Shown here piece by piece: positions 37,010-48,180 of a stretch of DNA of 64,000 nucleotides. This DNA comes from Suillus spraguei. Its lineage: Eukaryota; Basidiomycota; Agaricomycetes; Boletales; Suillaceae. The first letter of the stretch is position 1. The number at the start of each line of letters is the position of its first letter. Location of the stretch: contig JABCPU010000234.1 of the NCBI GenBank assembly GCA_016800925.1, positions 43,323-107,322 on the forward strand. Reading direction: 5' to 3'. Made by a program: the position numbers and the translations under genes. Below the pieces are notes generated by a model, which was given only the letters and a program-made list of their open reading frames with translations, did no database searches and had not been told where the DNA came from.

Positions 37010-38560
37010 TGCATATAAATGTTGCTTTCAAACACCGCAATGATGTCGGAAACCCCATTGATTTGTCATCCGCGCTGCAGGTTTTCGCTCAGGATGTAGT
37101 CTATTTGGAACTTTTCAACAGCTACCTGACGACACGTTCGTTGACTGCTTCACGGTGTAAGCTGCAACCGCTTTTCATGGTACACAATCACTGCCAGTCA
37201 ATGTGGCCTTGTGTATCATATGTAGTAGCAATATACGACAGGCAGTTGAACTTCTAGCACGGTCAGCAGTGGTCGCTGGTCTTTCAGCTAAGGACTCCGC
37301 TGGAGGGCCTAAAGTCTACGAGTCAGCAAGCACCTACCTATAACTCATCTCATACTCAGGGTTCCGCGGTAGTGCTGACCCAGCTGCATCTGATCGGGCA
37401 GCAACAGAATCCAGGAGACTTAGAAAGCGACGGGAAGCTGCAGCAGCTGAAATACGCGATCTCCAAGCGTTCTCGCGGTTCTGCTCCCACCTTCGTACGA
37501 AGATTTGCAAGCGGCAGCACACCAGGACCCTGTCATCATCCTTATTGTCAGTCGATATTCGTGCAGCGCTGTCGTCATCTCGACCTCAGGGGACCTCCAT
37601 CATGTTCCCTTGCCGTCTGTCACTCTCGTGGATTTCAATAATTTCAATAATCACGTCACCAGGGGCAATACGACGTGCATCTCGGATGAACCCAGCAGAG
37701 CTAAGGACAGATCTAATAGTGCTCTCCGAACATATGGGACGAAATTATGCTACCCATCGTTAACGTACTTGAGAATGTTCTTAAACTGAAGCGCCACTCT
37801 CGAATCTGGTTGTGTCCAGCTGCAGCCTTCGCATCTATTCCTTTCTATGCGGTCAACCCTTTTCAAACAAAGGCAAATCATTCTTGGAAGGAGCCACGCC
37901 TGGAGGATCTCTATATCTGTTCTTACACGCCAATACTTTCAGCTTTGAAAGATCTAGATAGTTGATGAGAAGCGTGTGCCTCCGTCCTTCATGGCAATTG
38001 GACAGGGTCGACCGGGTACAGAGAAAGGCAAGGCGCTCTTGGCTGTCCCTGCGACCGTACAGGTACTACTATTTCTGGCGATGAAGCCACACGAGCAGGT
38101 GACTCCAAGCGTTGAAATACAACACCTAGGTGCACCATGCTTGTCACGGCAAGCAGGACCCTACGTAACCCTACACTCCCAATTTTCTCATGAGAGATGA
38201 ACATCTGACGCTGCTTGATATCTTGGAGACAGACATTCCGTATGCTGAGTTCGCGTTCTTATCTGCTTGTCATACCGCCATTGGTGATGAGGAGATGCCT
38301 GACGAGTTATTCACCTCTCAGCTGCTCTTTCCAGTTTTCGGGGTTCATGAACGTCATCGGCACGCTATGGGAGGTCGACGATACTATCGCAAACACATCG
38401 TCGAAACTTTATGTTCAATCCGAAGGAGGGCGGTGTTATGGACTGTACGAAGGCGGCCTGAGCACTTAACTGTCTACACACGCCGTGAAGATGAAAGTAC
38501 CGCTCGAGCAAAGGATGATTTCCATTCATATCGGTGTATAGTTCTCTTACGTCGTGTTCC
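37010..38560 (+). pseudogene. CHAT-domain (caspase-like) protein with TPR remnant
   Basis: CHAT proteins are clan-CD-type peptidases usually fused to TPR repeats. Here a TPR-like piece (NPIDLSSALQVFAQDV, near 37060) precedes AATESRRLRKRREAAAAEIR (37395-37460), a frameshift near 37487, DPVIILIVSRYSCSAVVI, IVNVLENVLKLKRHSRIWLC, LEDLYICSYTPILSAL and AIGQGRPGTEKGKALLAV. The catalytic His region VHHACHGKQD comes next, then LTLLDILETDIPYAEFAFLS and the catalytic Cys motif SACHTA (near 38265), and finally GFMNVIGTLWEVDDTIA. A TAG (38127-38129) replaces the Trp before the His motif, and a TAA and several frameshifts follow. The dyad residues survive, but the gene is dead. Confidence 0.75.
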
Positions 38561-38992
38561 CAATGTCTGGTCTGGTTTTACGGGTCATTATGGATTCTCT
38601 CGCACTTTCACATATATATGCCTCTCCCATACTGTCGTCTACTTCAGGAAAATCATGTAGTCTTCGACAAGTGTGCAGCATCGTCTTCTGTTTGAGTGCG
38701 AGACAGCCCAGTCATTCCAATGATCCTTCACATCAACTAAGCACTCATAGCCGAACAACGTTGAGCTCGATACGCTGGTTTTCCACGAATGCTCGGCCAT
38801 CAAAGTTACTAGTAGCTCATTCAATGCCTCAGGTGTGCCCGCTAAGTGTCACAGGGGGTACTCTACTATATGTAACTTAAATGCTTCGTGCCGCTCGACT
38901 TGAAAATGAGTTTGATCTCACCAAGCATTCTTGTCAACGTCTAACGATAGTACAATGGCAGCCGCCACATATTATAGCTATTTGAACACAAT

Positions 38993-40219
38993 CTATACCG
39001 ATTCAAACCAATCATCGCATGCTAGGTCTACAAAGCTATTGTCAATCTAGCACTTCAATCAATCAACGATTCAAACATACATATTGTTATCAAACTGACC
39101 CAATGTGACAAAATACCAGCGATCAAATCAGGCCATGGCTTAGAAGGGAACTCTACCTGGTCATCGAATTTCTCCAGCCGTACCATACGAGATTGTTTAT
39201 AAACGGCTCCGTCATAACCATCGTTGAACTTGATGAGAAGAAAAATCCAGTCGCGCCCATTAGTCAAGGCACTACGAAGCACCTTCTGCCTAAAATAATA
39301 TGAGCCTAAAAGCTGGTAGGATGTACAGCATGTACTTACTGGAAAAATTTGGCGCACGCATACATGTTACATACCGCACGAGGGACATGATCCTCGGGAT
39401 TGAAAAGTGGGGCTTTCGTAACAATGAAGATGCCAGATGTCAATGATATTTCCACCTTGAGCAAATGAAAGTTGTCGAATGTCGGACAGGAAGCTAGAGG
39501 AAACAATGAGCTGGGGGATCGAGATAAGTCGAGATGGATTTACCAGGATTCCTTAAACTTGTTACTATGGCAGCGTAATCTACAAAACCAGAAACAGTCT
39601 GAAAACTCGACGGGCTGATAGTCGTAGCTGGAACATCGTGTTCCATGCTAAGGACCATGTACTTATTTGGTGGTAGAATTGTAGATGCGCGGAAGAAAAA
39701 CGCCTGAATCCATGGACGAGTGCTTGCCTCAGTCTGATGGAGTATGTAAGTGGCGCAAAATTTGATAAATAATTAACGTACCGTCCTAGAAACCAAGAAA
39801 TGCAAGTGATGATACAAATTTGCGGAAGACCAAATTTCATTTTGCCCAAGAGATGCGGTCGCCGCGATGCGTTCCTGAAGATTGGGCTTCAGGCCAATAA
39901 AGCCAGTAAACGTGATGTTCAACTGGTCCAGTCCTCCGTGGTCATACTAGAGGATGTAAAAGACTGCAGAGTCACGGCGAGATAATGAAAAGCTGCTCTG
40001 TAACTCGAATCATACCTCAGGCCCTTCCAGCTTCGACCTCAACAAAGAGAGCAGTCTGTTTAGCTGCTGCTCGAAGTCTTCTGGAGCCGGCCTATTTGGG
40101 TGTTCCTCAGACTTCTGGTAGACAACGGATTTTTTCAGCTTAAGAGAACAATTGTAGACATATTGCAATTCCGATTCACTAAGACCGGATAGTTCATGCT
40201 CTTCCGAGCTAGAAGACAT
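38993..40219 (-). CDS. Intact six-exon gene of an unnamed Agaricomycete family
   Basis: Exons on the minus strand are 40219-40016, 39946-39782, 39733-39544, 39493-39340, 39289-39100 and 39046-38993. All introns are about 50-70 nt with GT-AG, and the spliced length is 957 nt (318 residues). It begins MSSSSEEHELSGLSESELQY and continues with YDHGGLDQLNITFTGFIGL, WSSANLYHHLHFLVSRT, FNPEDHVPRAVCNMYACAKF and GRDWIFLLIKFNDGYDGAVY. It ends DLACDDWFESV. The overall pattern is one I associate with a multicopy family of mushroom genomes without a named domain. No signal peptide or membrane helix is seen. It is the only clearly undamaged gene in the block inserted in unit 3. Confidence 0.7.
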
Positions 40220-40254
40220 GCAAGGACAATGAAGGTTGGGATCGGTTCACCTGA

Positions 40255-41690
40255 CGCCTATGTACTATATAGTGCGCAACGAAATTTGAATTTCATGAAA
40301 CCGATTTCCGAAAAGTGAAATGCAATGAACGCACGGTGGGGTTTGAGCTGGGATGCCGAGTCGGCTGGCACAGCTACCACCAAGCCGGATATGTAATCCC
40401 CCATTGAGTGCATCTTCGCAAGCGCAAAACCCATGGCCATGGACAAGAAAACTGGGACACCGACTCGGAAACCGATCAACCGATCAGAAACCTTTTCTGC
40501 AATTGGAACACCAGCTATGGGACGTCAATTCAAGTTCTACTATCATCTAGTCTTCCCTCAGATAGTGTGAGTTTTGTAAGGCTACTCGTGAGTTCGGCGG
40601 GGAATTGTGAACGATATGGGAGGGAGATAAGAGGTGAGTGAAAGCGGCAAGCAACAGGTCGGCGTAGGATTAGACTTTTGAGGCTGGTAACAGGACGGAA
40701 CGTGGGTTTGACTAGAATCTCGTTTCTGCAGTAACTCTAGTGGATACGCACCAGATCGGCTCTTCCGGCGTTTTTGTTAGGGTGTGGTGAGCGGGAATCT
40801 CCTAGGATAGAATTCGCTGTAGATACCAGAATGTACATGAGCTGGTTATACGGAGAATGATAATGTTTTGGCATGGACGCGCCACAGAAAATAAAGAGAG
40901 CGCGAAGATCGAGTGAGTTAGTTTTTGACAGGATAACGAGGCTGCATAGTGTTATCAGCGGAGACTTGAAAATAATGTGTCAGTAACGAGGGAAAAGGAC
41001 TGAATGTAGACAGAGATAACGAGTTTTATAGTAACAGGGACTGAAGTAATAAGGTGATGTATCCGGTAACGCTTTTCGCACCCGTGAGTCACGTGGACTG
41101 TCTCGAACGCTTCGAGCGTTGATCTGAAGCTTCGGTCGGGGCGTAGAGGATACACAATCCTTACAGCTTCAATACATTTCGTTCTCAATTGCACTGACAG
41201 TAGATTTAGTCCCTCAGGCTGATGCTACTCCCCGGCCAACCCTAAAGACGAAACTCGCTCCTCGAATACCTCCTGAGTTTTTTGACGATGCACTGCGAGA
41301 GGCTAATGTATGTGATATCCATCTCTCATTCAAAACTTTGACAAATATGTTGTCAGTTACGCACTCGTCTATTCCAATCCTAAGGACAGCATGATTGCCC
41401 CACTCCAGTACCATGTCAACATCCTTTCCCCTCATTCTGGCGCCGCGTCAAGCTACATGAGGTAACTAACCCAATATCCCGACCATCCAGCTGTAAGAGG
41501 TCGAGGTTCCTTATACAGCAGGCAAGCTTGTGTGTCTTTTCCCTTCAACTGTTCTTCATTCCTGACCCATCTTTGCGCAGAGAGATTATCATGCAAGAAA
41601 GAAGAAAGTTCACCTCGACCTCCCAATACTCAGAGTTAGACCACGCGACCCGATATAGCAACGCAGAGCACACTGGAGTGGTGTATCAGT
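40255..41690 (+). repeat. Repeat R: copy 1 of a coding-like duplicated segment
   Basis: This is collinear with R' (45000-45960). Two conserved blocks are seen: WDTDSETDQPI with NLFCNWNTSYGT (40440-40530), and the plus frame PRIPPEFFDDALREANVCD (near 41250-41310) followed by LSVTHSSIPIL. In this copy the second block meets a stop (CTAAGGACAGCATGA region, about 41390), while R' stays open longer. It is probably a two-exon gene remnant of unknown family. It ends at 41690, where unit-3 SDR-like sequence resumes. Confidence 0.5.
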
Positions 41691-41729
41691 GACTGTGTGC
41701 CTGCGTGTCGCGAGCAAGGCAAGAAGTAT

Positions 41730-42240
41730 GGTCCGCGTGTCCCGGGCTCTCTAGATCAGATACAATAGCACTGCTATAAAATGCAGTTCGGGATCGAAAT
41801 AAATCCACGTTGGTATTTTTTGTCAGATTCTTCATTTTATTCAAATACTTGAATGCTGACGATCCCTCAGCTACATACTCCTCCAGCACTCCCTCCCCTT
41901 TCTCACAAGATCCACGACATCTGCCATTCAATGCACGTCCTTTTTCTCCCGATGTTTATCAGGAGAAACGTTTTCCACGCCACAGATGCCCCAGAGGAAG
42001 TGTTGAAAGCAGGCGCCCTCTACCGTGAGTGTGCAGTTGTTAACCTGCAGATACCGAGCCCTGCAATTGATGACACTGCCGATGCACAAGTGCCAGATGA
42101 TGGGGAATTTGGCCCTTTGGGGGCGTGCACCTTGATCATGCGGTGTGGGAGAAAGTGGGAGAAAGTGGACCTGCAAGGCGATAAAAAGGCTGGGATTTTT
42201 GTTCGATACCTCAAGCAGTTAGACTTGGTTTGTTGATGAC
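41730..42240 (+). pseudogene. SDR-like (DUF1776-like) remnant, unit 3 (C-terminal part only)
   Basis: Sequence from CCGGGCTCTCTAGATCAG onward matches units 1 and 2 after the PGLSRSDTI motif. It keeps the helical tail and an open stretch 41853-42236 (DAPEEV, ECAVVNLQIPSPAIDDTADA, VPDDGEFGPL). The N-terminal two thirds are missing because of the inserted block. Confidence 0.5.
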
Positions 42241-42480
42241 GATATCGACGTTGATGTCGGATAGATGGAGGACACGGACTTCTGTACATTAGGGGGCGTA
42301 TCATCTTGCTTGGAAACCGTCGCTCCATCTCTATGGAATATCCTGCATACGGGATATCAACCACTGCTGCGGCATTACCAACCACTATGGCTCATATCAT
42401 CGAATGTGTACAACATGATAGTTATACTCCCTATGTTTCACAAGGTGATATATTCTAGTCGTAAGGGTCGCACAGGGAAA

Positions 42481-44491
42481 AGGACTAGCGCTTGATGCAC
42501 TACTAGGGGGTATAGACAGCCAGTGCCGGCAGAGATATCCAGAATATTGCTTTAAACATTGTCAGGACGTATAGCAAATCACTTGACTAAATACTGCGAC
42601 CAAAACGTTCACTAGTCCTATGTCTTCTTGTAATCTACTTCGGAACGACAAAAAAACTTGTATCAATACTATCATGAAAATGGAAATAAATGAAAGTAAA
42701 TTCCCCTGCTACTTGTAGAGGACTAGACAACCGTTAACCTCATCGAGCATTACACACTACTGCTAGTCGATATGTGCACGTGCTCCTGGAAAGCAACAGA
42801 GGTCATGTCGGTTGTTGCATCGGAATCAGCCACGAGCTTGGCATGATATGCTCGAACACTAAGGATCAGGCGGGGTCCCAGTACAAACATCTGCAAGACC
42901 TGGAAAATCTGAAGCAAGCAGGCATAAATCTGCACATCTATGGAATATTGATCCTATAGAAATAGTAATGGTGGTGGCATGCAGAGGTAAGTAAAAGATT
43001 GACATACCGCCACTGGAGATAATTCATAAATGAGCTGGAAGCAAGAACTAGCAACAAAGCTACCACGTCCGACCCTTCAGTGGAAAAAAGGACAATAATT
43101 ACAATGTGAGCTCACCTCGCAAAGTAAAGCACATGAGTTTCCATCAACACTGTGAAACAGTCCCCAAAAATCCCCCCTACCGAATGTCGCCGCCGTTCAC
43201 GGAAGTGTTTTACCGCAATCCAGACTGCGAGACACAGTGTGAGAACCTCCCACGCAATCGCGAGTATCCAAGTAAGGGAAACCAGAAGTAGCACATCATC
43301 TCCCGCATAGTTAAGCCAGCACCGATAGATACCGGAGAGAATGAGTTCCTCTGGTATTCATCAATGAGATGCATATTTTTGTCATAAACAGTTAAGCGTA
43401 CCCCCTGAGATATCCATCATTGACATTATGATTGCCACTCCACAGAAAATGCTGAGGCCCAGAAAGGGGACAACGAGAAATATCAGGATCTTTCTGGATC
43501 GTTGATACATAGCATGTAACCGAGTGATGATGATGACTAGCAGTCAAGTCAATACAACTAGGATCTCGCAAGTGCCAAGCTCACCCCATAGCATAACATA
43601 TACAACAAGATTAATCCAATCACTTGCGGCGTATACTATAAAGCCTGACAAATCCAATCAGGGACCAGTCTCGTGTCACACTCCGGATAGGCTCACATCT
43701 ATGATAGTATAGTGTAACAGTCATTAGTGAACCAATAAGTTGGTAAAGAACCACACCCACTCCTATGGGGCACGACAATTAATTGGGGAACAGTAGACGT
43801 CTGTGCAGAAGACTCACTGAATCTGTCAGCGAGATGGTCGTAACATTGCCTGTATGTCGTTGGTCAGAAGAAGCAAAGACAGTGAATGTACTAAAGAGAC
43901 ATGCCAAAAATTTCCAGGCTGATTATGAGAGATAGACTATTAGCACAACATCGAATGTTTAGCCTTGCACACGTACACAGCAAGTGAAATTCCTAGGTAA
44001 CGGACCTATGATACTTTGTAGTCAGCACAAGGTGGCAACCGCAACAAACAAACTACATACACCGAGATACAGGACCGTCATCAGCGACCAGCGTTGTCTC
44101 TGCAATTAAGTGTATTTTCATGTGTTCCTCTGACATGAGACTCTACTCACCCACACCAATTCTACCTATAAGACCATTCTTAGCAAGAGGGCTGCCCCGG
44201 TTATAGCATCAACATACCTCTTGTTCGAATGTAAGTACTGAAAATACTTATAAGATGTCAGCAGTCCTTTTAATATTATCATGCTCACCCCAATCATACG
44301 TCACTACAATAAAGCTGGCAACTGCGAAATCGCAGCCAGGGTTAGAGTGAGACACCAGCTTGAACATGCGACTATTCTCTACGCACCTTCAAAATAGCCG
44401 GAACAAATACTTGCATTAATGGTCGGCCACCAAGAGGGATCATTTGAGATGATGGTCATATTGGTAGAGAAATAGAGGTGCGGGTGAGAGG
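42481..44491. repeat. Tandem segmental duplication, unit 4 (truncated)
   Basis: Only the DUF6533 gene part of the unit is present. Homology to units 1-3 stops at about 44491, just upstream of the gene start, and is replaced by unrelated DNA followed by R'. Confidence 0.7.
42750..44459 (-). CDS. DUF6533-domain multi-pass membrane protein, unit 4
   Basis: The start at 44459 reads MTIISNDPSWWPTINASICS. After a GT-AG intron the frame continues VASFIVVTYDW, VLTFEQE, VELVW and RQRWSLMTVLYLGVRYLGIS. The exon 43294-43115 holds AWEVLTLCLAVWIAVKHFRE with MSVGGIFGDC-like residues and ends METHVLYFAR. The last exon 42935-42750 contains MFVLGPRLILSVRAYHAKLV and ends TSSSV. No internal stop was noticed in the exons checked, so this may be the best-preserved copy. 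Upstream promoter sequence shared by the other units is cut at about 44491. Confidence 0.55.
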
Positions 44492-44990
44492 GTTAAGGTG
44501 GGATATACTCTATGCGTACGCTGGATTCTACATAGTGCTGTGGGCAGAACTATTTCCAGGTAGTTATCCTGACAGAACTGGCAGAACCATGTTCTGCTAC
44601 GTGGCAGATGGCAGAATCACGGCAGGTACCAATCCCTCGTCAACGCGCTGCAGTTCTGCAAAGTCAAAAGCTCTCCCTTCCTTCCTGTCCACATCCCAGT
44701 CCGAGGCAAACTCTGTGCCAATCGTTTTTTCTGCATGTAGAGTGCAAATCGCGAAGGTCAGTCGAGAACCGTTTTCAGGTCCGGTTCTGGCCGACATCAG
44801 GACTGGACCGGACCGCGCTACTAATCGGATCTGGCTATTAGCCGCTATTTTCTCGTTTTCGCAGTGATTGTGCTGATTTTCTGTCCGCAACATTCTTAAG
44901 GTAGACTCGGATGTGATAGCCACTATCTGTTGGACTTGGCATCTCCTTTTTGGATGTTTTCGATGAGGGTGTTCAGAGGCTGGCCTCCGG
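44492..44990. other. Unique interval between unit 4 and repeat R'
   Basis: No gene is recognised. A short run of near-repeats of GGCAGA/CAGAAC occurs at 44545-44635. The long minus-strand ORF (45052-44597) overlaps R' and has no supporting features. Confidence 0.35.
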
Positions 44991-44999
44991 ACTTGGTAG

Positions 45000-45960
45000 A
45001 TTGCTATAATCTCGCTGAAATGATACATATGAATTCGGGCCGCGCTGGACAAAAATACGAAATTAACCTGTTAGAGAGATTCCGATTTCCAAGTTCGAAA
45101 AGTGAACGATGCACAGCGGGTTTTGAGCTGGATGCCGTTATCGCTGGTGAACTCGGAGTTGAGATCACCAACGTTGACACGGACTGTTCTTTATATGTAC
45201 GAACGACCACCATGATATCTCCCACTCAGTGCATGTTTGCAAACGCAAAATCCATGGACAAGAAGATAGCACAACTATGGGACACCGACTCGGAAACCAA
45301 TCAACCCATTTCTGCAATTGGAACAGCTTATACACATGTCTACTGTCATCAAAGAAACTAGTCTTCCGTCTGAAAGTGTAAGCTTCAACACATTTCGTTT
45401 TCAATTGCACTGACAGTGAATTTGGTCCCTCAGACTGATGCTACTCTGCGACCAGCTCCAGAGACGAAAGGTGTCCCTCGAATACCTCCTGGGTTTTTTA
45501 ACGATGCACTGCGAGAGGCTAATGTATGTGATCACCATCTCTCGTTTAATATTTTGACAAATACGTTGTCGGTTGCGCACTCGTCTATTCCCATTCTATG
45601 CCCGCATAACCGTCTTACTCCAGTACCACGTCAACACACCCTCCTTCATTCTGGCGCCGCGTCAAGCTACATGAGGTAACAGACCCAATCTCGATCTCAA
45701 TCCCTGGACGTGGATCTTATCCGGTATGCTACGCAGACGAGATAGTTCGCACATCCAGCTGTAAGAGGTCGAGGTTCCTTATACAGCAGGCAAGCCTGTG
45801 CGTTTTTTTCTCTTCAACTGTTCTTTATCCCTGACCCATTTTTGCGCAGAAAAATTATCACGCAAAAAAGAAGAAGTCAGCTGCCGGTTCACCTCGACCT
45901 CCCAATACTCAGAGTCATACCACGCGACTCAATGTAGCAACGCAGAGCACACCATCAGCG
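45000..45960 (+). repeat. Repeat R': copy 2 of the duplicated segment
   Basis: Blocks match R (40255-41690) in order, with about 600 bp deleted between them relative to R. The first block is open: GFELDAVIAGELGVEITNVD, TQCMFANAKSMDKKIAQLWD (45120-45300). The second has PRIPPGFFNDALREANVCD and SIPILCPHNRLTPVPRQH, then AASSYMR and a stop at 45679. The 3' part (from GCTGTAAGAGGTCGAGGTTC) is also shared. The protein family is unknown to me. Confidence 0.5.
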
Positions 45961-46335
45961 TCACAGCGAGCAACCACCTCCCACCTTCTGCCATTGTTGG
46001 TACTGCATCTACAGCAGGAACAATCTCAAGTCTTCGTATTACTAGCACTGGATGGCGCGCTCGTCTTGTGGGCTGGCTTCGCTGTGTTACTATTCAGAAC
46101 ACAAACGGTCAACCATAGACTGCACTGGCTACTAGAACGATGTTGCGATATAATATCACTCCAATACAGGCGATGCCGGGCTCCTTGGGTGGTCTGGATC
46201 GCTGTGCATCTCTTGGTTAGAAGTTTCACATCATTACCGCATAATCGCGTTACCGTGGCTGTCTGCACTCCGTCGTTGTACCGTATTTCCTGCTTCATCC
46301 GCTATAATTTTGTCCATTTATACTTCATGAGATAG
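45961..46335 (+). other. Plus-strand ORF with a hydrophobic segment, doubtful
   Basis: ORF 45994-46335 contains the hydrophobic run VFVLLALDGALVLWAGFAVL and is open for 113 codons. There is no homologue elsewhere in the window and no splice-site support, so it may be chance. Confidence 0.25.
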
Positions 46336-46440
46336 TATGGAAAGCCAGACCACCGTGCTCTACTTCTACTTCTCGGAACCTTCCTAGTGAGGCAAATAGC
46401 TTCTATTGGCCTCCGAACACCTTGTGCGACTCGCAACTGC
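46331..46440 (+). repeat. Left arm of a 110-bp inverted repeat
   Basis: GTATGGAAAGCCAGACCACC and the following 90 bp recur in inverted orientation at 48680-48790 with roughly 80% identity. Within it the plus frame MESQTTVLYF…FSEPS could be an exon, since the right arm preserves the frame and has GTAAGT after it. Confidence 0.6.
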
Positions 46441-47000
46441 TCGAAAAATTTAAAATGTATTGACCCAATGTGTGTGCAGGCCTGGAGTTTCATCATATAT
46501 CTTGTGAAACCAGACGATGAAAAACATAGTACTAATTTGTTCCTGCGAAGCATAAACCATGCCAAACGCAATGATCGCTTCCAGATCTAGAAGGTTTGGC
46601 TCAGACAAATGTTCCACCTTCGGATGAACAGTGATTGCAATGTTTTAGACACACCTTCATATGTAGACTGGTGACCGGGCTGGTCACGAGTCTACTTCAT
46701 ATGTGCCCCGACAGCAAAGAATGTTCAAAATACTAATAGGTCTCTCTGCCTGCAAAGTTCTTGATCGCGAGTGCATTCTAAAATCAGTGGAGAAGTGGTC
46801 CACAGATCAGCGCCTGATATCGTAGACACGTCTACAGACGCCAATTCATCCAATATGCAATCGGCTAAGCACGAAGAGGAACTACATAAAACCTGCGGCA
46901 GCCTCACGAGTCATGACACCCAATACAATCTGTGTTTCGTCCAAAGGTACGACTCGCCGTGGAGTAAGTATTAATGTTGCAACAACAATTTGCACAGGGG
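46441..47000. other. Interval between inverted-repeat arm and tRNA-like array
   Basis: Short ORFs on both strands (46771-46974 plus, 46725-46907 minus) have no recognised motif. No RNA gene was seen. Confidence 0.35.
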
Positions 47001-48180
47001 CTAAAACCAGTTAAGACTTTGAACCTCGAGGTTGAACAAGGTGTGTTCTGATTGGGGAAAATAGTTGTTATCGGAAGGTTTCGAACCTACCCAGTCCAAG
47101 AGAAAGAGATTTTAATTCTGTTGTACCAACCAGCAGGCTAGACCAGTTACGGAGAACTTCCAAAAACGCACTCTTGAGTGAATATCAAGGTGTGTTCCGA
47201 TAAAAAAACGTCGCGTCGGCAGGTTTCAAGCCTGCAGTCTAGAGACAGATTTTGATTCTGTTGTAGCAGCTACCAGGCTAGACCAGTTGCGGTGGAGTAC
47301 TAAAGAAACTATCGATGAGTGAATATCAAGGTATGTTCCGATAGCAAAAACCTTGGCATCAGCAGGTTTCGATCCTGAACAAGTCTAAGAGAAACAGATT
47401 TTGATTCTATTGCAGCAACCATCTGGCTAAGAGCAGTTACGGGGAACTTCTAGAGAAACTATCCACAAGTGAATGTCAAGGTGTATTCCGATAAAAAAAA
47501 AACCTCGTCGTCGGCAGGTTTCAAACCTGCACAGTCCCAGAGAAATAGATTTTGATTCTGTCGTGGCACCCACCTGGCTAAGACCAGCTGCAGTGGACTT
47601 CTAAAGAAACCATCCACTAGTGAATGAATGTCAAGGTGTATTCCAATAGAAAAAATCTTGTCGTCGGCAGGTTTCAAACCTGCACAGTCCCAGAGAAATA
47701 TATTTTGATTCTGTCGTGGCACCCACCTGGCTAAGACCAGCTGCAGTGGACTTCTAAAGAAACCATCCACTAGTGAATGTCAAGGTGTATTCCGATGGAA
47801 AAAACCTTGTCGTCGGCAGGTTTCAAACCTGCACAGTGCAAGAGGAACAGATTGTGATTCTGCCATGGCAACCACCAGGCTAGACCAGTTGCAGTGAACT
47901 TCCAAAGAAACCATCCATGAGTGAATGTCAAGGTGTGTTCCGATAGAAAAAAATCTCGTCGTCGGCAGGTTTCGAACCTGTATAGTCTAAGAGAAACAGA
48001 TTGTGATTCTGTTGTAGCAACCACCTGGCTTACGATGCACTTCTAAAGAAACCATCCATGAATAAATGCCAAAGTGTATTCCGATAGAAGAAAAACTGTA
48101 GTTCAGCAGGTTTCGAACCTGCATATTTCGAGAGAAATAGATATTGATTCTGTTGTGGTAGCTGACACACTGGCCAGGTC
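47000..48180 (-). repeat. Eight-unit tandem array of tRNA-like Pol III units
   Basis: The sequence AGGTTTCRAACCT recurs at 47077, 47221, 47364, 47516, 47669, 47818, 47967 and 48108 (spacing 141-153 bp). On the minus strand each unit reads like a tRNA: an A-box-like TGGTCTAGCCTGG, an anticodon-type hairpin ACAGA-ATCAAAA-TCTGT (or ATCACAA), a 12-14 nt variable region, and a B-box GGTTYGAAACC forming a 5-bp T-stem. A T-run 10-15 nt later on the minus strand is a Pol III terminator. The hairpin loop gives anticodon CAA in several units. No complementary acceptor stem was found, so these are tRNA-derived repeats, not canonical tRNAs. Confidence 0.65.

Larger units (their letters stand above)
32871..42480. 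repeat. Tandem segmental duplication, unit 3, split by a 4.7-kb block
   Basis: Homology to units 1 and 2 runs from about 32870 to about 37005 and resumes at about 41730-42480. The block between (CHAT pseudogene, intact unknown gene, repeat R) is absent from the other units. It replaces the front two thirds of the SDR-like gene. Confidence 0.7.

Noticed and set aside
44597..45052. 151-codon minus-strand ORF
   Set aside because: It is antisense to the better conserved plus-strand frame of repeat R' and shows no recognisable motif or splice support.
47459..48024. Minus-strand ORFs with internal peptide repeats (FRSPLQLVLARWVPRQNQ)
   Set aside because: The repeats are the translation of the tRNA-like tandem units, and unit length is not a multiple of three throughout. 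They are not protein-coding.
47000..48180. CRISPR-like repeat array
   Set aside because: Units are 141-153 bp and similar over most of their length, there are no unique spacers, and the genome is eukaryotic. The tRNA-like reading explains them.
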